DNA of 64,000 bases from an uncultured Bacteriovorax sp. (GCA_946481315.1 CAMLMH010000001.1:310001-374000), one strand, 5' to 3'; counted from the first letter of the stretch, positions 42,161 through 50,793 are shown. A program made the numbers and translations. The notes: generated by a model from the letters alone, not told the origin.

Positions 42161-42547
42161 TTATATAGTTGAATGCTTTAAGGCTATGGAATTTATACAA
42201 TACCGAAGACCCGTAGGAGGAGGTCCATCATTGAAAACATGCCCTAAATGGGAGTCGCATTGTTTGCATCTGACTTCTATCCGGGTCATGCCGTGGGAGC
42301 TATCATCCAGTAGTTTTACCTGCCCACTATCTTCTCCCCCTTTTAAAACATCGTAGAAGGAAGGCCAGCCACTGCCGGAATCAAATTTGGTTTCAGAGCT
42401 AAAGAGCTTAGCTCCGCAGGCGGCACAGTGATAAATGCCCGGCTCATAAAAAGAATTATATTTACCGCTGAATGGACGCTCGGTTCCGCACATGCGCAAA
42501 ACTTGATATTCTTCAGAGCTTAATTTTGATTTCCAGTCGTCTTCCAT
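42161..42547 (-). CDS. msrB: Peptide-methionine (R)-S-oxide reductase
   Basis: A 128-residue repair enzyme reducing methionine-R-sulphoxide in proteins. Zinc Cys pairs are C41-x2-C44 (HCAACG) and C94-x2-C97 (RCKQCD). The GSGWPSF segment, [10 protein letters not shown] and the catalytic C117 in GLRYCINS complete the family. Length is standard for a cytoplasmic single-domain MsrB; no signal peptide. The 106 bases downstream hold the TetR operon promoter. Confidence 0.97.
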   Translation of the reverse strand: MEDDWKSKLSSEEYQVLRMCGTERPFSGKYNSFYEPGIYHCAACGAKLFSSETKFDSGSGWPSFYDVLKGGEDSGQVKLLDDSSHGMTRIEVRCKQCDSHLGHVFNDGPPPTGLRYCINSIALKHSTI

Positions 42548-42561
42548 TAGTTTTATCCGGT

Positions 42562-43098
42562 TTATTTTTTCTCCCGGATGTTTTTGTAAACTTTGATTCC
42601 CACTCCCAGAGCAGCAATAAGAGCGACCAGTCCCGCGAGACCATAGACCATACTGATAACATCTTTCATGACGACTAAAAAGACGATGGCCACCAGAAAG
42701 ATTGTGGAGATTTCATTGATAATGCGCAATTGCATTGGTGACCAGCGAATAATGTTTTTCTGCTGCTGACGGAAAATGCGGTGAAGAAAATCGTGATAAC
42801 CGTAAAGGCCGGCAACAAAAACAAGCTTCAGCATTAACCAGGGATGATCACTTAACGGCCACCAATCAAATGCCAGACGAACTCCGAAGATAAGAACCAT
42901 GATAGAAGATGGCCAGGCTATTCCAAACCACAACCTCCGCTGCATGATTTTAAACTGTTCCTGCAAAATATTTTTCTCAGGTTCATTTTTTTGTTCTGCT
43001 TCTGCAAAGTAGACAAAGAGTCTCGGCATATAAAAAAGAGCGGCAAACCAGGTGACGACAACAATAATATGCAGTGATTTAAAAATTAATGTGTTCAT
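42562..43098 (-). CDS. hemJ: Protoporphyrinogen oxidase, HemJ type
   Basis: A 178-residue membrane protein with four to five hydrophobic helices. The HemJ family pattern is seen: [25 protein letters not shown] with His10 and the W-x-A-x-L-F-Y-x-P-R-L-F element, then [21 protein letters not shown] with a conserved Lys and His. HemJ oxidises protoporphyrinogen IX in haem synthesis in bacteria without HemG or HemY. Lies 14 bases upstream of msrB on the same strand, so the two may be one transcript. Confidence 0.88.
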   Translation of the reverse strand: MNTLIFKSLHIIVVVTWFAALFYMPRLFVYFAEAEQKNEPEKNILQEQFKIMQRRLWFGIAWPSSIMVLIFGVRLAFDWWPLSDHPWLMLKLVFVAGLYGYHDFLHRIFRQQQKNIIRWSPMQLRIINEISTIFLVAIVFLVVMKDVISMVYGLAGLVALIAALGVGIKVYKNIREKK

Positions 43099-43129
43099 GA
43101 TGAGGCCATTTTAGGATAGATTGATAACT

Positions 43130-43744
43130 ATGAACAGAGTCTTTTATTTATTCCGCCATGGAGAAACAGACTGGAACCGCGAAAGAAGATGTCAGGGGCA
43201 TACTGATATCCCTCTCAACGAGACAGGAATAACTCAAGCGCAGGAGCTGGCCCTGCATCTTGCCGATTATCCCATCCAATTGGTGGTAAGCAGTGATCTG
43301 CTGCGTGCTCAGCACACAGGAGAGACGGTTGCCCGGGTTAAAAAAGTTCCACTCATTCTTGATCCACGCTTGCGCGAAATGAATTATGGAGTGATTGAAG
43401 GTCTTCGATATGAAGAAGCCATCAGTCAGCACGGTGAAGAGATCTGGGAAAAGTTAAAATGCTTTAAGGCGGAAAATGATCATATTTGTTTTCCGGGTGG
43501 AGAAACCCGTAAACAAGCACGGGCCCGTTTTCTATCTCTGCTGGAAGATGTGATTCGTCAGCATCCTCACGAGCATATAGCCATCAGCACTCATGGGGGT
43601 GTTGTCCGGGCCATTGTTCATAATTTTCTTCCCGAAGATCATCCGATGATAGATATTCCAAATTGTGTTGTTTATCGCCTGATCTACAATGAAGCGAGCG
43701 GGTTTATTGCTGAAGCTAAACCGATTTATCCCCATAAAAGCTGA
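43130..43744 (+). CDS. Histidine phosphatase family protein
   Basis: A 204-residue enzyme of the phosphoglycerate mutase/CobC-like superfamily. The catalytic loop is LFRHGETDWN (RHG with the phosphohistidine), SSDLLRAQHTGE supplies the second Arg, REMNYGVIEG the acidic residue, and STHGGVVRAIVHN the second His. ATG 43130 gives the usual short lead before RHGE; the TTG at 43121 is a possible alternative since AGGA lies at 43113. The substrate could be a sugar phosphate, alpha-ribazole phosphate or 3-phosphoglycerate. Confidence 0.87.
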   Translation: MNRVFYLFRHGETDWNRERRCQGHTDIPLNETGITQAQELALHLADYPIQLVVSSDLLRAQHTGETVARVKKVPLILDPRLREMNYGVIEGLRYEEAISQHGEEIWEKLKCFKAENDHICFPGGETRKQARARFLSLLEDVIRQHPHEHIAISTHGGVVRAIVHNFLPEDHPMIDIPNCVVYRLIYNEASGFIAEAKPIYPHKS

Positions 43745-43856
43745 GCAAAATTCTCTCCAGGGCCTCTAGCTAGCAGAAATCAGAATGAGTGACAATTATT
43801 GCCTATGTCTTTTCATAAGCAGTTCGAACTAAAATAATTATAGTGAGGTAATTACT

Positions 43857-44630
43857 ATGTTTTTTAAAACTATTGTTCTCCTGTCGGTCTTCTCTACATC
43901 TCCGCTTGCCATGGCAGCGACCAGAAATCTTTGTGATGATCTGATTGATGGAGGTAAATCCACAACGGAACAGATTAATAAATGTCATGTGAAGTTTGGT
44001 CATTCTGAGCACTACAAAGAGCAGGAACAAAAAAAGAAATGGCAGGAAGATTCAGCCAAAGCAGTAGTGGAAACTGAAAAGAAGAACAAAGAAAACATGG
44101 AATTTAAAAAATTCACTTCTGCAGACTTAGACGATGCAGGTTTTGGAAAACCTTTTTACGCTATTAAGGTTGATTACCGAAATCCATATAAACCTAAAGA
44201 ACGGCGTATCACAGATGGTGATGCTCTTTGCAAGTACCTGGGTTATGAGAAAGCTGTTAAAAGTATTGTTTCTGCAGAAATTCACCCTGACAATGCGAAT
44301 AAGAACGGATTAGTAGTCGATACTAATTTTCTTGGCATCGTCAGTGATACCCCGGAACTTTATGTGGATAAAGACTTAAAATATACAGTTCGAAAGTATG
44401 TGGAATTAACATGCGTAAAAGTAAAAAACAAAACAGACACCACTCCCGATTTGTTGAAGGAAGTTGCTGAAGATCTGGTTGTTCTAAATGTTGAACTGAA
44501 TGCTCCTAAAAAAGACGATACCAGTGCAATTGATAACGGGCCCCGCAAACCTGCCGGAGACGGCAAGACGACACCTAACGGTTACAAAAAACCAGACTGG
44601 GCACAAGAATCCAAAACTGTCACGAAATAA
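43857..44630 (+). CDS. Secreted protein of unknown function
   Basis: A 257-residue exported protein; signal peptide FFKTIVLLSVFSTSPLAMAA. A Cys pair (NLCDDLID, NKCHVKFG) comes first, then a charged helix (about 50-80), a globular beta part with a further Cys pair (ALCKYLG, LTCVKV) and a hydrophilic Pro/Lys/Gly-rich tail. The tail looks disordered. It is followed by a strong terminator, so it is transcribed alone. No family is recognised; it lies beside a block of other envelope proteins. Confidence 0.68.
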   Translation: MFFKTIVLLSVFSTSPLAMAATRNLCDDLIDGGKSTTEQINKCHVKFGHSEHYKEQEQKKKWQEDSAKAVVETEKKNKENMEFKKFTSADLDDAGFGKPFYAIKVDYRNPYKPKERRITDGDALCKYLGYEKAVKSIVSAEIHPDNANKNGLVVDTNFLGIVSDTPELYVDKDLKYTVRKYVELTCVKVKNKTDTTPDLLKEVAEDLVVLNVELNAPKKDDTSAIDNGPRKPAGDGKTTPNGYKKPDWAQESKTVTK

Positions 44631-44634
44631 GCTG

Positions 44635-44664
44635 AAAACCCGGGTTAATCCCGGGTTTTTTTTT
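44635..44664 (+). terminator. Rho-independent terminator
   Basis: AAACCCGGG and CCCGGGTTT give a nine-pair stem with a five-base loop, followed by TTTTTT. It begins five bases after the stop of the secreted-protein gene at 43857-44630. Confidence 0.93.
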
Positions 44665-44790
44665 CTGTTTTTTGCTCTGCGCTTTACTCCGATTTAAAAT
44701 CATCTCTTTTTTTGCGTTTTCATCTTGAAGCTGACTGTCAGAACTCCTAGAATCTTCTGCATAACATTTAACTACTTTAAGGAGTTTCTT

Positions 44791-45405
44791 ATGAAGAGAA
44801 GTTTAACTCTATTGGCAATGGCCATGGCGTTGGTATTAACAGGTTGTTCAAGCTTTAAAGCAGAACGAGTGGACAGTGAAAAAGGTGATGAAAAAGCTCT
44901 CGCAATTACCGATAAATGGGTTTTGAAAGATACAGAAAACGCAGTTAAGGACATTCTTGAGCAAATTGGAAAACATAAAGGATTTCAGCGTTATCTTGGA
45001 GAGACTAAAAGGAAACCAAAACTCTTCATCATGGAAGTGCAGAATGAAACATCTGAGCCATATTTTCCAATCGCTGATATGAATGATGAACTTCTCAATG
45101 AATTTTCAGCCTCCGGGGAATACACACTGATTGATAATCAAGCTCGCGAAAAAATCCTTAAAGAAATTAAATATCAGGCCGAAGGGATGGTTGATCCTGC
45201 ACAGATGGTTCAGATTGGAAAACAAACTGGTGCTGATTTAATTATTCTGGGCGCGGTAAGAATGAATCCTGAAACGCGCGATGGAAAAACAATTAAGCAA
45301 TACACCGTTAACATGAGAATGACGAACCTTAAAACTTCAGAAGAAGTTCTGCGTGTAAGATCTAAAGCACAGAAATATTCTGAGCAAAGTAAATCAGGCT
45401 GGTAA
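44791..45405 (+). CDS. LpoB-like lipoprotein
   Basis: A 204-residue outer-membrane lipoprotein. ATG 44791 has AAGGAG upstream; the signal peptide ends in the lipobox LTGC-SS. The mature domain matches the LpoB fold: KPKLFIMEVQNETSEP, a LNEFSASGEYTLIDNQAREKI segment, YQAEGMVDPAQMVQIGKQTGADLIILGAVR, then VNMRMTNLKTSEEVLRVRSK. In Escherichia coli LpoB activates the peptidoglycan synthase PBP1b from the outer membrane. The family also includes general lipoproteins with other partners. It precedes the next lipoprotein gene by two bases; together they form an operon. Confidence 0.85.
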   Translation: MKRSLTLLAMAMALVLTGCSSFKAERVDSEKGDEKALAITDKWVLKDTENAVKDILEQIGKHKGFQRYLGETKRKPKLFIMEVQNETSEPYFPIADMNDELLNEFSASGEYTLIDNQAREKILKEIKYQAEGMVDPAQMVQIGKQTGADLIILGAVRMNPETRDGKTIKQYTVNMRMTNLKTSEEVLRVRSKAQKYSEQSKSGW

Positions 45406-45407
45406 TT

Positions 45408-46976
45408 ATGCAATTTAAGAGCACACTTCTCATTCTGGGCACAGTCTTACTTACAAGCTGTGCCGGTAATCAAAAAGGGATTCAGCAATACCGCGAACTC
45501 GTCAGCAAACGCGAATATAAAAAAGCGCTGGAGCTGGTGAAGAGTGATGCTCTTTATAAAGATGAAGAGTCAAAGCTGCTCAAGTTTCTTGAAGCCGGGA
45601 CTCTTCACCTTTATAGCGGAGAGTATTATCAGGCCTTAAAAAATCTGGATCAGGCAAAGGAAATATCAGACAAGCTCTTTACTGTCTCTGTCTCAAAAAA
45701 AGTTGCCGGTGCGGTGATGAATTCTTCTGTCGATAATTATTATGGCGAAAAATATGAGAGATCTTTGATTCGTTATTATCTCATTCTGGCTCACTACAAT
45801 CTGTATGAAAACGGAAAGTATGAAGGGTACGCCGAAGAAATCAAAGACAATAATGGCAAAGTAACCGGAGCAAAAGAAATTGCTGAAGTTCAGTTGGATG
45901 ACAGTAAAAAACGTTTTCATCTCCAGGCAGCCAAGGCTGTTCTTCTGGAGTGGAACTCTATTCTGGAAGACTGGAAAAAAACTTACGCTGGTGAAGTGAC
46001 TTATAAAGATGATCTGCTGGCAAAGTTTGTGGGCGCTATTTTGCATGAAAAGGCAGCGACTTCAGCTGACCGTCAGATTGCGCTCAATCTTTATAAAGAA
46101 TCTAAAAATACGATGTTGAAGTATTACAACAGTTATCAAAGCTTCAATACCAAATACTCTGATTTCAATAAAGATTATAAGAAGCTGCCTGAATTAAAAC
46201 CAGAGCAGTTGATGTCTACTTATGTAGCAAGTACTCCTCTTGCTCAGTATGCCACCAGTTACTCTGATGATCAGATCAAAAACTGGTCGAAGAAAGATTC
46301 TGAGAAAGATAATGTCTATGTTGTCTGGCATGAAGGCCTGATCGCGAATAAGGAAATCAAAAAATATGAATTTCCAGTGGGGCTGGACAAGGCCACGGTA
46401 ACAGTGGGGACAGCTACAGATTTCGTGACCTTTTCTAAAAACGTTCTGGTTACGGTTGATCAGGTTATTCCAAAAATTGAATTTGAAATGCCGACTATTC
46501 CATACCGCCCAAACAATGAAGACTTCAAACTGGTTATTAAAAAGGCCGGTACTGTTGTGACAGAAAAGCCGGGTGTACTGGTGGATCCTCTTTCTGAGAT
46601 GGCCCATTATACAGTAGACAGCAATGCAATGGCGAACCTGGCAGCAGTAGGAACACGAGTAGCTGCAAAACACTTAACCGCCCTGGGTGCTTCTTATTTG
46701 ACGTACAATCAGCTCAAAGAAAAACTAGGTGATGGAATGGCCCTGATTTCTGCAACAGCGGCTTATAATCTTGCGGCCAAAGGAATCAGAGAGTCAGAAC
46801 GTGCAGATTTAAGATCCTGGATGACATTACCAAATCAGGTTCGCATGAATTCATTCCGGCTTGCACCGGGAGAATATGAATTTTACGCTGTAAACTCAGC
46901 TTCGAAAGAAGAAAGGTTTGTCGGAAAATTTAATGTGAAAGGTGAAGAGAAAGTAAGTCTAAAAACATTTTTCTAA
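45408..46976 (+). CDS. Large lipoprotein with tetratricopeptide-like N-terminus (COG3014-like)
   Basis: A 522-residue lipoprotein with lipobox LTSC-AG. The first half is helical, with TPR-like spacing (QQYRELVSKREYKKALELV, GTLHLYSGEYYQALKNLDQAKEI, YERSLIRYYLILAHYNLYE). The second half is beta-rich (about 285-420), followed by a helical segment with AMANLAAVGTRVAAKHLTALGAS and a terminal beta domain (LAPGEYEFYAVNS). This layout resembles COG3014 proteins, which in other genomes lie next to LpoB-like and LPP20-like genes as here. Function is unknown; it probably assembles with the LpoB-like protein. Confidence 0.75.
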   Translation: MQFKSTLLILGTVLLTSCAGNQKGIQQYRELVSKREYKKALELVKSDALYKDEESKLLKFLEAGTLHLYSGEYYQALKNLDQAKEISDKLFTVSVSKKVAGAVMNSSVDNYYGEKYERSLIRYYLILAHYNLYENGKYEGYAEEIKDNNGKVTGAKEIAEVQLDDSKKRFHLQAAKAVLLEWNSILEDWKKTYAGEVTYKDDLLAKFVGAILHEKAATSADRQIALNLYKESKNTMLKYYNSYQSFNTKYSDFNKDYKKLPELKPEQLMSTYVASTPLAQYATSYSDDQIKNWSKKDSEKDNVYVVWHEGLIANKEIKKYEFPVGLDKATVTVGTATDFVTFSKNVLVTVDQVIPKIEFEMPTIPYRPNNEDFKLVIKKAGTVVTEKPGVLVDPLSEMAHYTVDSNAMANLAAVGTRVAAKHLTALGASYLTYNQLKEKLGDGMALISATAAYNLAAKGIRESERADLRSWMTLPNQVRMNSFRLAPGEYEFYAVNSASKEERFVGKFNVKGEEKVSLKTFF

Positions 46977-46982
46977 GCAAAT

Positions 46983-47010
46983 AAAAAGGCCCTCGTTGAG
47001 GGCCTTTTTA
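46983..47010. terminator. Bidirectional terminator
   Basis: AAAAAGGCCCTC and GAGGGCCTTTTT pair over twelve bases with a GTT loop, and T-runs follow on both strands. It separates the lipoprotein operon from the convergent LPP20 gene. Its core GGCCCTCGTTGAGGGCC recurs unchanged at 49729-49745. Confidence 0.94.
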
Positions 47011-47012
47011 TT

Positions 47013-47621
47013 TTAGAAGCTTTCCTGCATTCTTTTTTCAACAGACTCCCGGACTTGTTTGATCATTCCCGGATCTCCACTCATTTCTTTTTCCAGCATG
47101 GTCATCATATTCTGCTGAAGTTTATCCAGATTCTTGCGTGGAACTGACAATACGATAAAACATTTATAAGGATTCGTTTCTTCAGAATCAACTTTGAACC
47201 AAGTCTTGTCGATCATTTCAGCACCAACAATCATGTTTTTACTTTGAGTTTCAATCATTTTATTAAACTCAGTTCCGGTATTGGTTAGCGCCATCGCTCC
47301 TGCCTGTTTCACAACATCGCTGACCTGTTCAGAAACCTCTGCTGAAGCACGGGTGCGGGCCATGTTGTAACAATTAGGAATCAAATCTGCATTCATAACT
47401 GAAGCCTGAGTGATGAAATAAGCGTTTTTCGGATTATCTTCATCGTCGTTATAGTGGTCGCGAAGTTTTTCGATTTTATAAGAACCGTCCATTGTCCAGA
47501 AAGGTCTTTCACTTTCACCGCTTGAGGTTTGCTTGAGATCTTTGCCGTCATACTTTTTCTGTGCTGAAGAGCATGAAGCAAGCGCAATAAGAGTAACGAG
47601 CACCAGGCATCTAGATTTCAT
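47013..47621 (-). CDS. LPP20-like lipoprotein
   Basis: A 202-residue lipoprotein with lipobox LASC-SS. After a short polar linker comes RPFWTMDGSYKIE, resembling the P-x-W start of the LPP20 domain, then AYFITQASVMNADLIPNCYNMARTRASAEVSEQV, the helix of the LPP20 family in which alternating residues refresh short-chain processing names such as ARxxA. The C-terminus is a charged helix. LPP20 proteins are outer-membrane lipoproteins of unclear function first known from Helicobacter. Its promoter region is shared with the divergent gene at 47823, and a nine-base motif is mirrored there. Confidence 0.75.
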   Translation of the reverse strand: MKSRCLVLVTLIALASCSSAQKKYDGKDLKQTSSGESERPFWTMDGSYKIEKLRDHYNDDEDNPKNAYFITQASVMNADLIPNCYNMARTRASAEVSEQVSDVVKQAGAMALTNTGTEFNKMIETQSKNMIVGAEMIDKTWFKVDSEETNPYKCFIVLSVPRKNLDKLQQNMMTMLEKEMSGDPGMIKQVRESVEKRMQESF

Positions 47622-47656
47622 TGTAGAGTCTCCTTATGAATGACATAGAAATATTG

Positions 47657-47789
47657 AACACCTAATCAATAGAAAAATAAACATTTTCTTTAACAGGCTA
47701 AAGCTGTCCTGACTTCACCAAGTATTCTCATCAGGTAATAATGCTTATGGGTTGAAACATTCTCTAAAGAAATCTATTCTTTAGGTGTT
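47657..47789. promoter_or_regulatory. Mirror-image motifs in the divergent LPP20 promoter region
   Basis: TTAGGTGTT occurs on the minus strand at 47665-47657 and on the plus strand at 47781-47789. Each lies 33-35 bases before a start codon (47621 and 47823). The right copy overlaps a perfect 21-base palindrome, CTAAAGAA-5-TTCTTTAG, at 47764-47784. Equal distance and opposite direction suggest a regulator or promoter element shared by the two genes. Confidence 0.4.
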
Positions 47790-47822
47790 AATGATTGATA
47801 TTACCCATTCAAGGATTACGAG

Positions 47823-48833
47823 ATGAAAACTTCCCTTGCGCTCTTATTATCACTGACCTTTTCATCAGCACTACAGGCAGGAGAATGCGACCGTGCTGAA
47901 CTGATGAAAGGATATACACCTGCTTCATCAACAATTTTTGGAATCGGACTTTCAACCAATAAAGATAAGGTAAAAGCAAAAGACGAAGCTAAAGAAAGAG
48001 CTTATCAGGATATCGTTTCTCAGTTGCGGGCTAACGTTGAGTCGACTATGAATCTGGAAGAAACAGACAAATCCACGGCCTATAAAGGAGTGGTCAATAT
48101 TCAGACTAATATCGATAAGATGATTGGTGTGAAATTTTTCAAAGAAGCCAGTGATGCCGGCAATACTTGTATGGCCTACACATTTGATGTAGCAGCAGCT
48201 TACAAAGATGCTGCAGGTTTCATGCGTGTCCTGGATAAAAAAATGCAGGACGTTGTTTCTGCGATGAAGAAGAAGCAATATGTAGAAGTTGTCCGTCTGT
48301 ATGATGTGACTAAAAAAGATATCGATGCCAATGAAGCGAATATTCTTCGTGCTGACATGTATAAAACTTACCTGAAGGAGCCAGGACCATCATGGTGGGA
48401 AAATTTTAAGTCTGCTGAAGTTGACCTGGATAAAAGTTACGAAGAAGCTAAACGCAGTATTGTTTTTTACATTGATGAATTCCCTAAGTATGAAGAAGTG
48501 GCCCTGGATGCAGAATCAGTTATCGGAGGCAAAGGCTTCACTGTGCAAAAAGGTGGAGTAAAAAGTAAAGACGGAATTGAAATTGAGTTCAAGGAAGCAG
48601 GAGTTCCGCGAAAAACTAAAACAGCACTGGGATATACTATCGTTTATAAATTCGGAGTCATCGTTAAGGACCGCGCTACCGGCAGAGTTCTTGGAACCAA
48701 TAAAGGTGCTACGGTTCAGGGGTTTTCACAGGATGAGAATGAAGACGATGCACTGGCTTCAGCATCCAAGCAGATGAGTTTAAATGTTATAGAGGCCATT
48801 AAAAATGCTGTTCCGGGACTTATACAGGACTAA
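47823..48833 (+). CDS. Secreted LPP20-domain-like protein
   Basis: A 336-residue exported protein with signal peptide MKTSLALLLSLTFSSALQAG and no lipobox Cys. The first 100 residues fit the LPP20 pattern: SSTIFGIGLSTNKDKVKAKDEAKERAYQDIVSQL, a helix in which each Ala faces the same side. A helical middle and a C-terminal beta domain follow; the latter (TAYGYTIV-like strands, then VIVKDRATGRVLGTNKGATVQGF) resembles the repeats in FlgT or similar envelope proteins. It is co-directional with the next gene three bases on and divergent from the LPP20 lipoprotein. Role unknown, likely in the same envelope system. Confidence 0.72.
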   Translation: MKTSLALLLSLTFSSALQAGECDRAELMKGYTPASSTIFGIGLSTNKDKVKAKDEAKERAYQDIVSQLRANVESTMNLEETDKSTAYKGVVNIQTNIDKMIGVKFFKEASDAGNTCMAYTFDVAAAYKDAAGFMRVLDKKMQDVVSAMKKKQYVEVVRLYDVTKKDIDANEANILRADMYKTYLKEPGPSWWENFKSAEVDLDKSYEEAKRSIVFYIDEFPKYEEVALDAESVIGGKGFTVQKGGVKSKDGIEIEFKEAGVPRKTKTALGYTIVYKFGVIVKDRATGRVLGTNKGATVQGFSQDENEDDALASASKQMSLNVIEAIKNAVPGLIQD

Positions 48834-48836
48834 TCT

Positions 48837-49724
48837 ATGAAAAAATTATTATTCATTTTATCTCTGTTTTCGTTTAGCGGGCTTAATGCTCAAGAAAAGG
48901 ATTTAAAGACAATTGAAACTCACATGAATGATGCCCTTAAACCTTTGACGAAGTTACTGGAAGGTAAGAAAGGAAAAGTAGTGATTGGTCATCTCAAATC
49001 AACCGATGCCAAGGAAAATTGTCAGCCCAATAAAGCTTTAAATGCGAAGTTTACTGCTGCGGTTGCAAGAACGGGAATGCCTTCGACAGTATCAAAAAGA
49101 ACATTGCCCATGGATGCGGATCAGGCTGAAATTTCCCGCGTGGTAAAGCTGTCTGGTGGCTCCTATGTGGTGCTGGGAAGCTATGATATTACCGGTGGTC
49201 AATTCAAACTCGATTGTGCCCTTTTCGACCACAATGGTGCAAGCTTAGGTGCCTGTGATGACACTGCTGCGGTTACTATCTCTAAAGAAATGGCAGAAAA
49301 ACTGACGTGTCCTAAAGAAGAACAAAAAGAAATTGTCACTCCTCAACCTGCAATTCAGTCTGATAATACGGATCCAAAAACTAAGGCCATTGATGATTAT
49401 ATTTGTGCCGTCATTCATCGAGATTATGATTTCAAGCGTCTCATTACCAATATTTACGAAAAAAAGCTCATGACTCTGGATGAACTCAAAAAAATTGAAA
49501 GAGTAAGCACAGAAGATGCCCTGGAGCAGATGAAAGAAAATTGCGTTACGCTGGGCAACTTTGTGATTTGTACGGATTACTGGAGCGGGAAAGGAGCTCA
49601 GGTGTTTCTTGGAGAGACAACAGCATTGGGTGCGACCAAGGTTAAGAACTGGAAGCATCCAAATAAAACTCAGGTTAAAGGGCATGAGCGATGCCTGCAA
49701 AAAGAAGATAATTGGTGGAATTGA
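48837..49724 (+). CDS. Secreted protein of unknown function
   Basis: A 295-residue exported protein with signal peptide MKKLLFILSLFSFSGLNAQ. Residues about 25-145 resemble the FlgO/LpoB-like fold (KGKVVIGHLKSTDAKE, then ISRVVKLSGGSYVVLGSYDITGGQFKLDCALFD), in which a helix is followed by a strand containing G-S-Y. A Pro/Thr linker leads to a C-terminal helical domain with four Cys. It starts three bases after the preceding LPP20-like gene, so they are one operon. The fold suggestion is weak and function is unknown. Confidence 0.65.
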   Translation: MKKLLFILSLFSFSGLNAQEKDLKTIETHMNDALKPLTKLLEGKKGKVVIGHLKSTDAKENCQPNKALNAKFTAAVARTGMPSTVSKRTLPMDADQAEISRVVKLSGGSYVVLGSYDITGGQFKLDCALFDHNGASLGACDDTAAVTISKEMAEKLTCPKEEQKEIVTPQPAIQSDNTDPKTKAIDDYICAVIHRDYDFKRLITNIYEKKLMTLDELKKIERVSTEDALEQMKENCVTLGNFVICTDYWSGKGAQVFLGETTALGATKVKNWKHPNKTQVKGHERCLQKEDNWWN

Positions 49725-49727
49725 TTC

Positions 49728-49751
49728 GGGCCCTCGTTGAGGGCCCTTCTT
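49728..49751 (+). terminator. Rho-independent terminator
   Basis: GGGCCCTC and GAGGGCCC pair with a GTT loop, followed by TTCTTTTATT. It starts three bases after the secreted-protein stop. Its T-run ends at the stop codon of the convergent thioredoxin-like gene. Confidence 0.88.
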
Positions 49752-50096
49752 TTATTCCTGCTCTAAAGTGGCAACATCCAGCTTACGAACATCATCAACC
49801 ATCTGCGTGAGTAAATATTCTGGTTTAGATCCGGGTTCTGCATAAATAATAGTGCGCTCTTTTAGAATGACCAGCGTTGGAATAGAGCGGATCTGAAAAT
49901 CGCGGCCCAGGTCGTGCTCGACTTCAGTGTTTACTTTTCCAAAAAATAGATCGGGATTTTTAGCCGCGACCCGGTCAAAGATAGGACCGAAAACTTTGCA
50001 TGGCTCACACCAGCTGGCCAAAAAATCCAGAAACACAATATTGTGTTTATTCATAATTTCTTCAATATTTTGAGCAGTGACGATTTTTGAACCCAT
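49752..50096 (-). CDS. Thioredoxin-like protein
   Basis: A 114-residue cytoplasmic thioredoxin-fold protein. The active site is C30-E-P-C33 (SWCEPCKVFGP), where the usual thioredoxin has CGPC; the Glu may shift the redox potential. The cis-Pro is present in RSIPTLVI. The rest of the fold is complete and of normal size. The GSK start and the 254-base upstream space point to a monocistronic gene. It could reduce protein disulphides or serve methionine sulphoxide reductase and peroxidases in this cell. Confidence 0.9.
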   Translation of the reverse strand: MGSKIVTAQNIEEIMNKHNIVFLDFLASWCEPCKVFGPIFDRVAAKNPDLFFGKVNTEVEHDLGRDFQIRSIPTLVILKERTIIYAEPGSKPEYLLTQMVDDVRKLDVATLEQE

Positions 50097-50299
50097 GACG
50101 ATTCCCCTTAGTTTGGTGCCAAAATTGCCTTGTTCGGGACAGTTTTTTATTTACTAATTGCATTAACTTACTAAATCTTTTAACTCTTCTCTAACATCTT
50201 CTGTCAGGCTTCCCTGAAAGAAACGTGTTATTAATATTTTAATCTGATGTAAAGGTTTTCGTCTAACACTTGGTACTGTACATCGGGCGATAGATTTTA

Positions 50300-50324
50300 G
50301 ATGCTCGTATTAATTATAAGCATC
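50300..50324. promoter_or_regulatory. Inverted repeat before the response regulator gene
   Basis: GATGCT and AGCATC are separated by 13 AT-rich bases, 27 bases upstream of the ATG at 50351. It could be an operator or a leader hairpin. Nothing else stands out in the 254-base space 50097-50350. Confidence 0.3.
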
Positions 50325-50350
50325 AGAGACGATGCCTATTGGGAGCATAC

Positions 50351-50716
50351 ATGAATAAAAAAGTCTTTGTGGTCGAGGATGACCAGGACATTCGAGAAGC
50401 ACTAGCTGAGCTTCTAGAAAGCGAAGGCTACGATGTGACCACTGCTGAAAATGGTCAAATTGGTATGGATAAATTATCCGCTGCTTCGCAATTGCCAAAT
50501 CTTATTTTGCTCGACTTAATGATGCCGGTTAAAGACGGATTTCAATTCTATGCTGAAAAATCAGCTGACCCATCTCTTTCTAAAGTTCCCGTTATCGTTA
50601 TGTCAGCTGATGGTCATATTCTGGATAAGCAAAAGAAGCTACAAGCTCAAGCCTACATTAAGAAACCGGTCGATATTGACTATATACTCAAAATGGTCGA
50701 CCAGTACTGCCATTAA
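50351..50716 (+). CDS. Single-domain response regulator
   Basis: A 121-residue CheY-like receiver without output domain. ATG 50351 has GGGAG six bases upstream; a TTG twelve bases earlier is less likely. Acidic pair E9-D10-D11, phosphoacceptor D55 (LILLDLMMP), the SADGH switch and K105 (YIKKPVD) are in place. It probably passes phosphate or docks onto another protein. No kinase is adjacent, though two sensor kinase genes lie in the window at 57306 and 61324. Confidence 0.92.
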   Translation: MNKKVFVVEDDQDIREALAELLESEGYDVTTAENGQIGMDKLSAASQLPNLILLDLMMPVKDGFQFYAEKSADPSLSKVPVIVMSADGHILDKQKKLQAQAYIKKPVDIDYILKMVDQYCH

Positions 50717-50793
50717 TTTTTACGTCCCTTCGCAGTTTGAATAAAAGAAGTATTTCATGATTAGTTAACTCTAAGAATTCTTCAGAGGAAATC

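Noticed and set aside
46194..46673. A 159-codon minus-strand frame inside the COG3014-like lipoprotein gene
   Set aside because: It is a shadow of the coding strand: it is Cys/Phe/Ile-rich as antisense frames of AT-rich genes are, and has no start signal.
49245..49700. A 151-codon minus-strand frame inside the secreted-protein gene at 48837-49724
   Set aside because: It is antisense to a gene with a signal peptide, terminator and operon position. The translated product is a low-complexity Phe/Ser/Ile chain.
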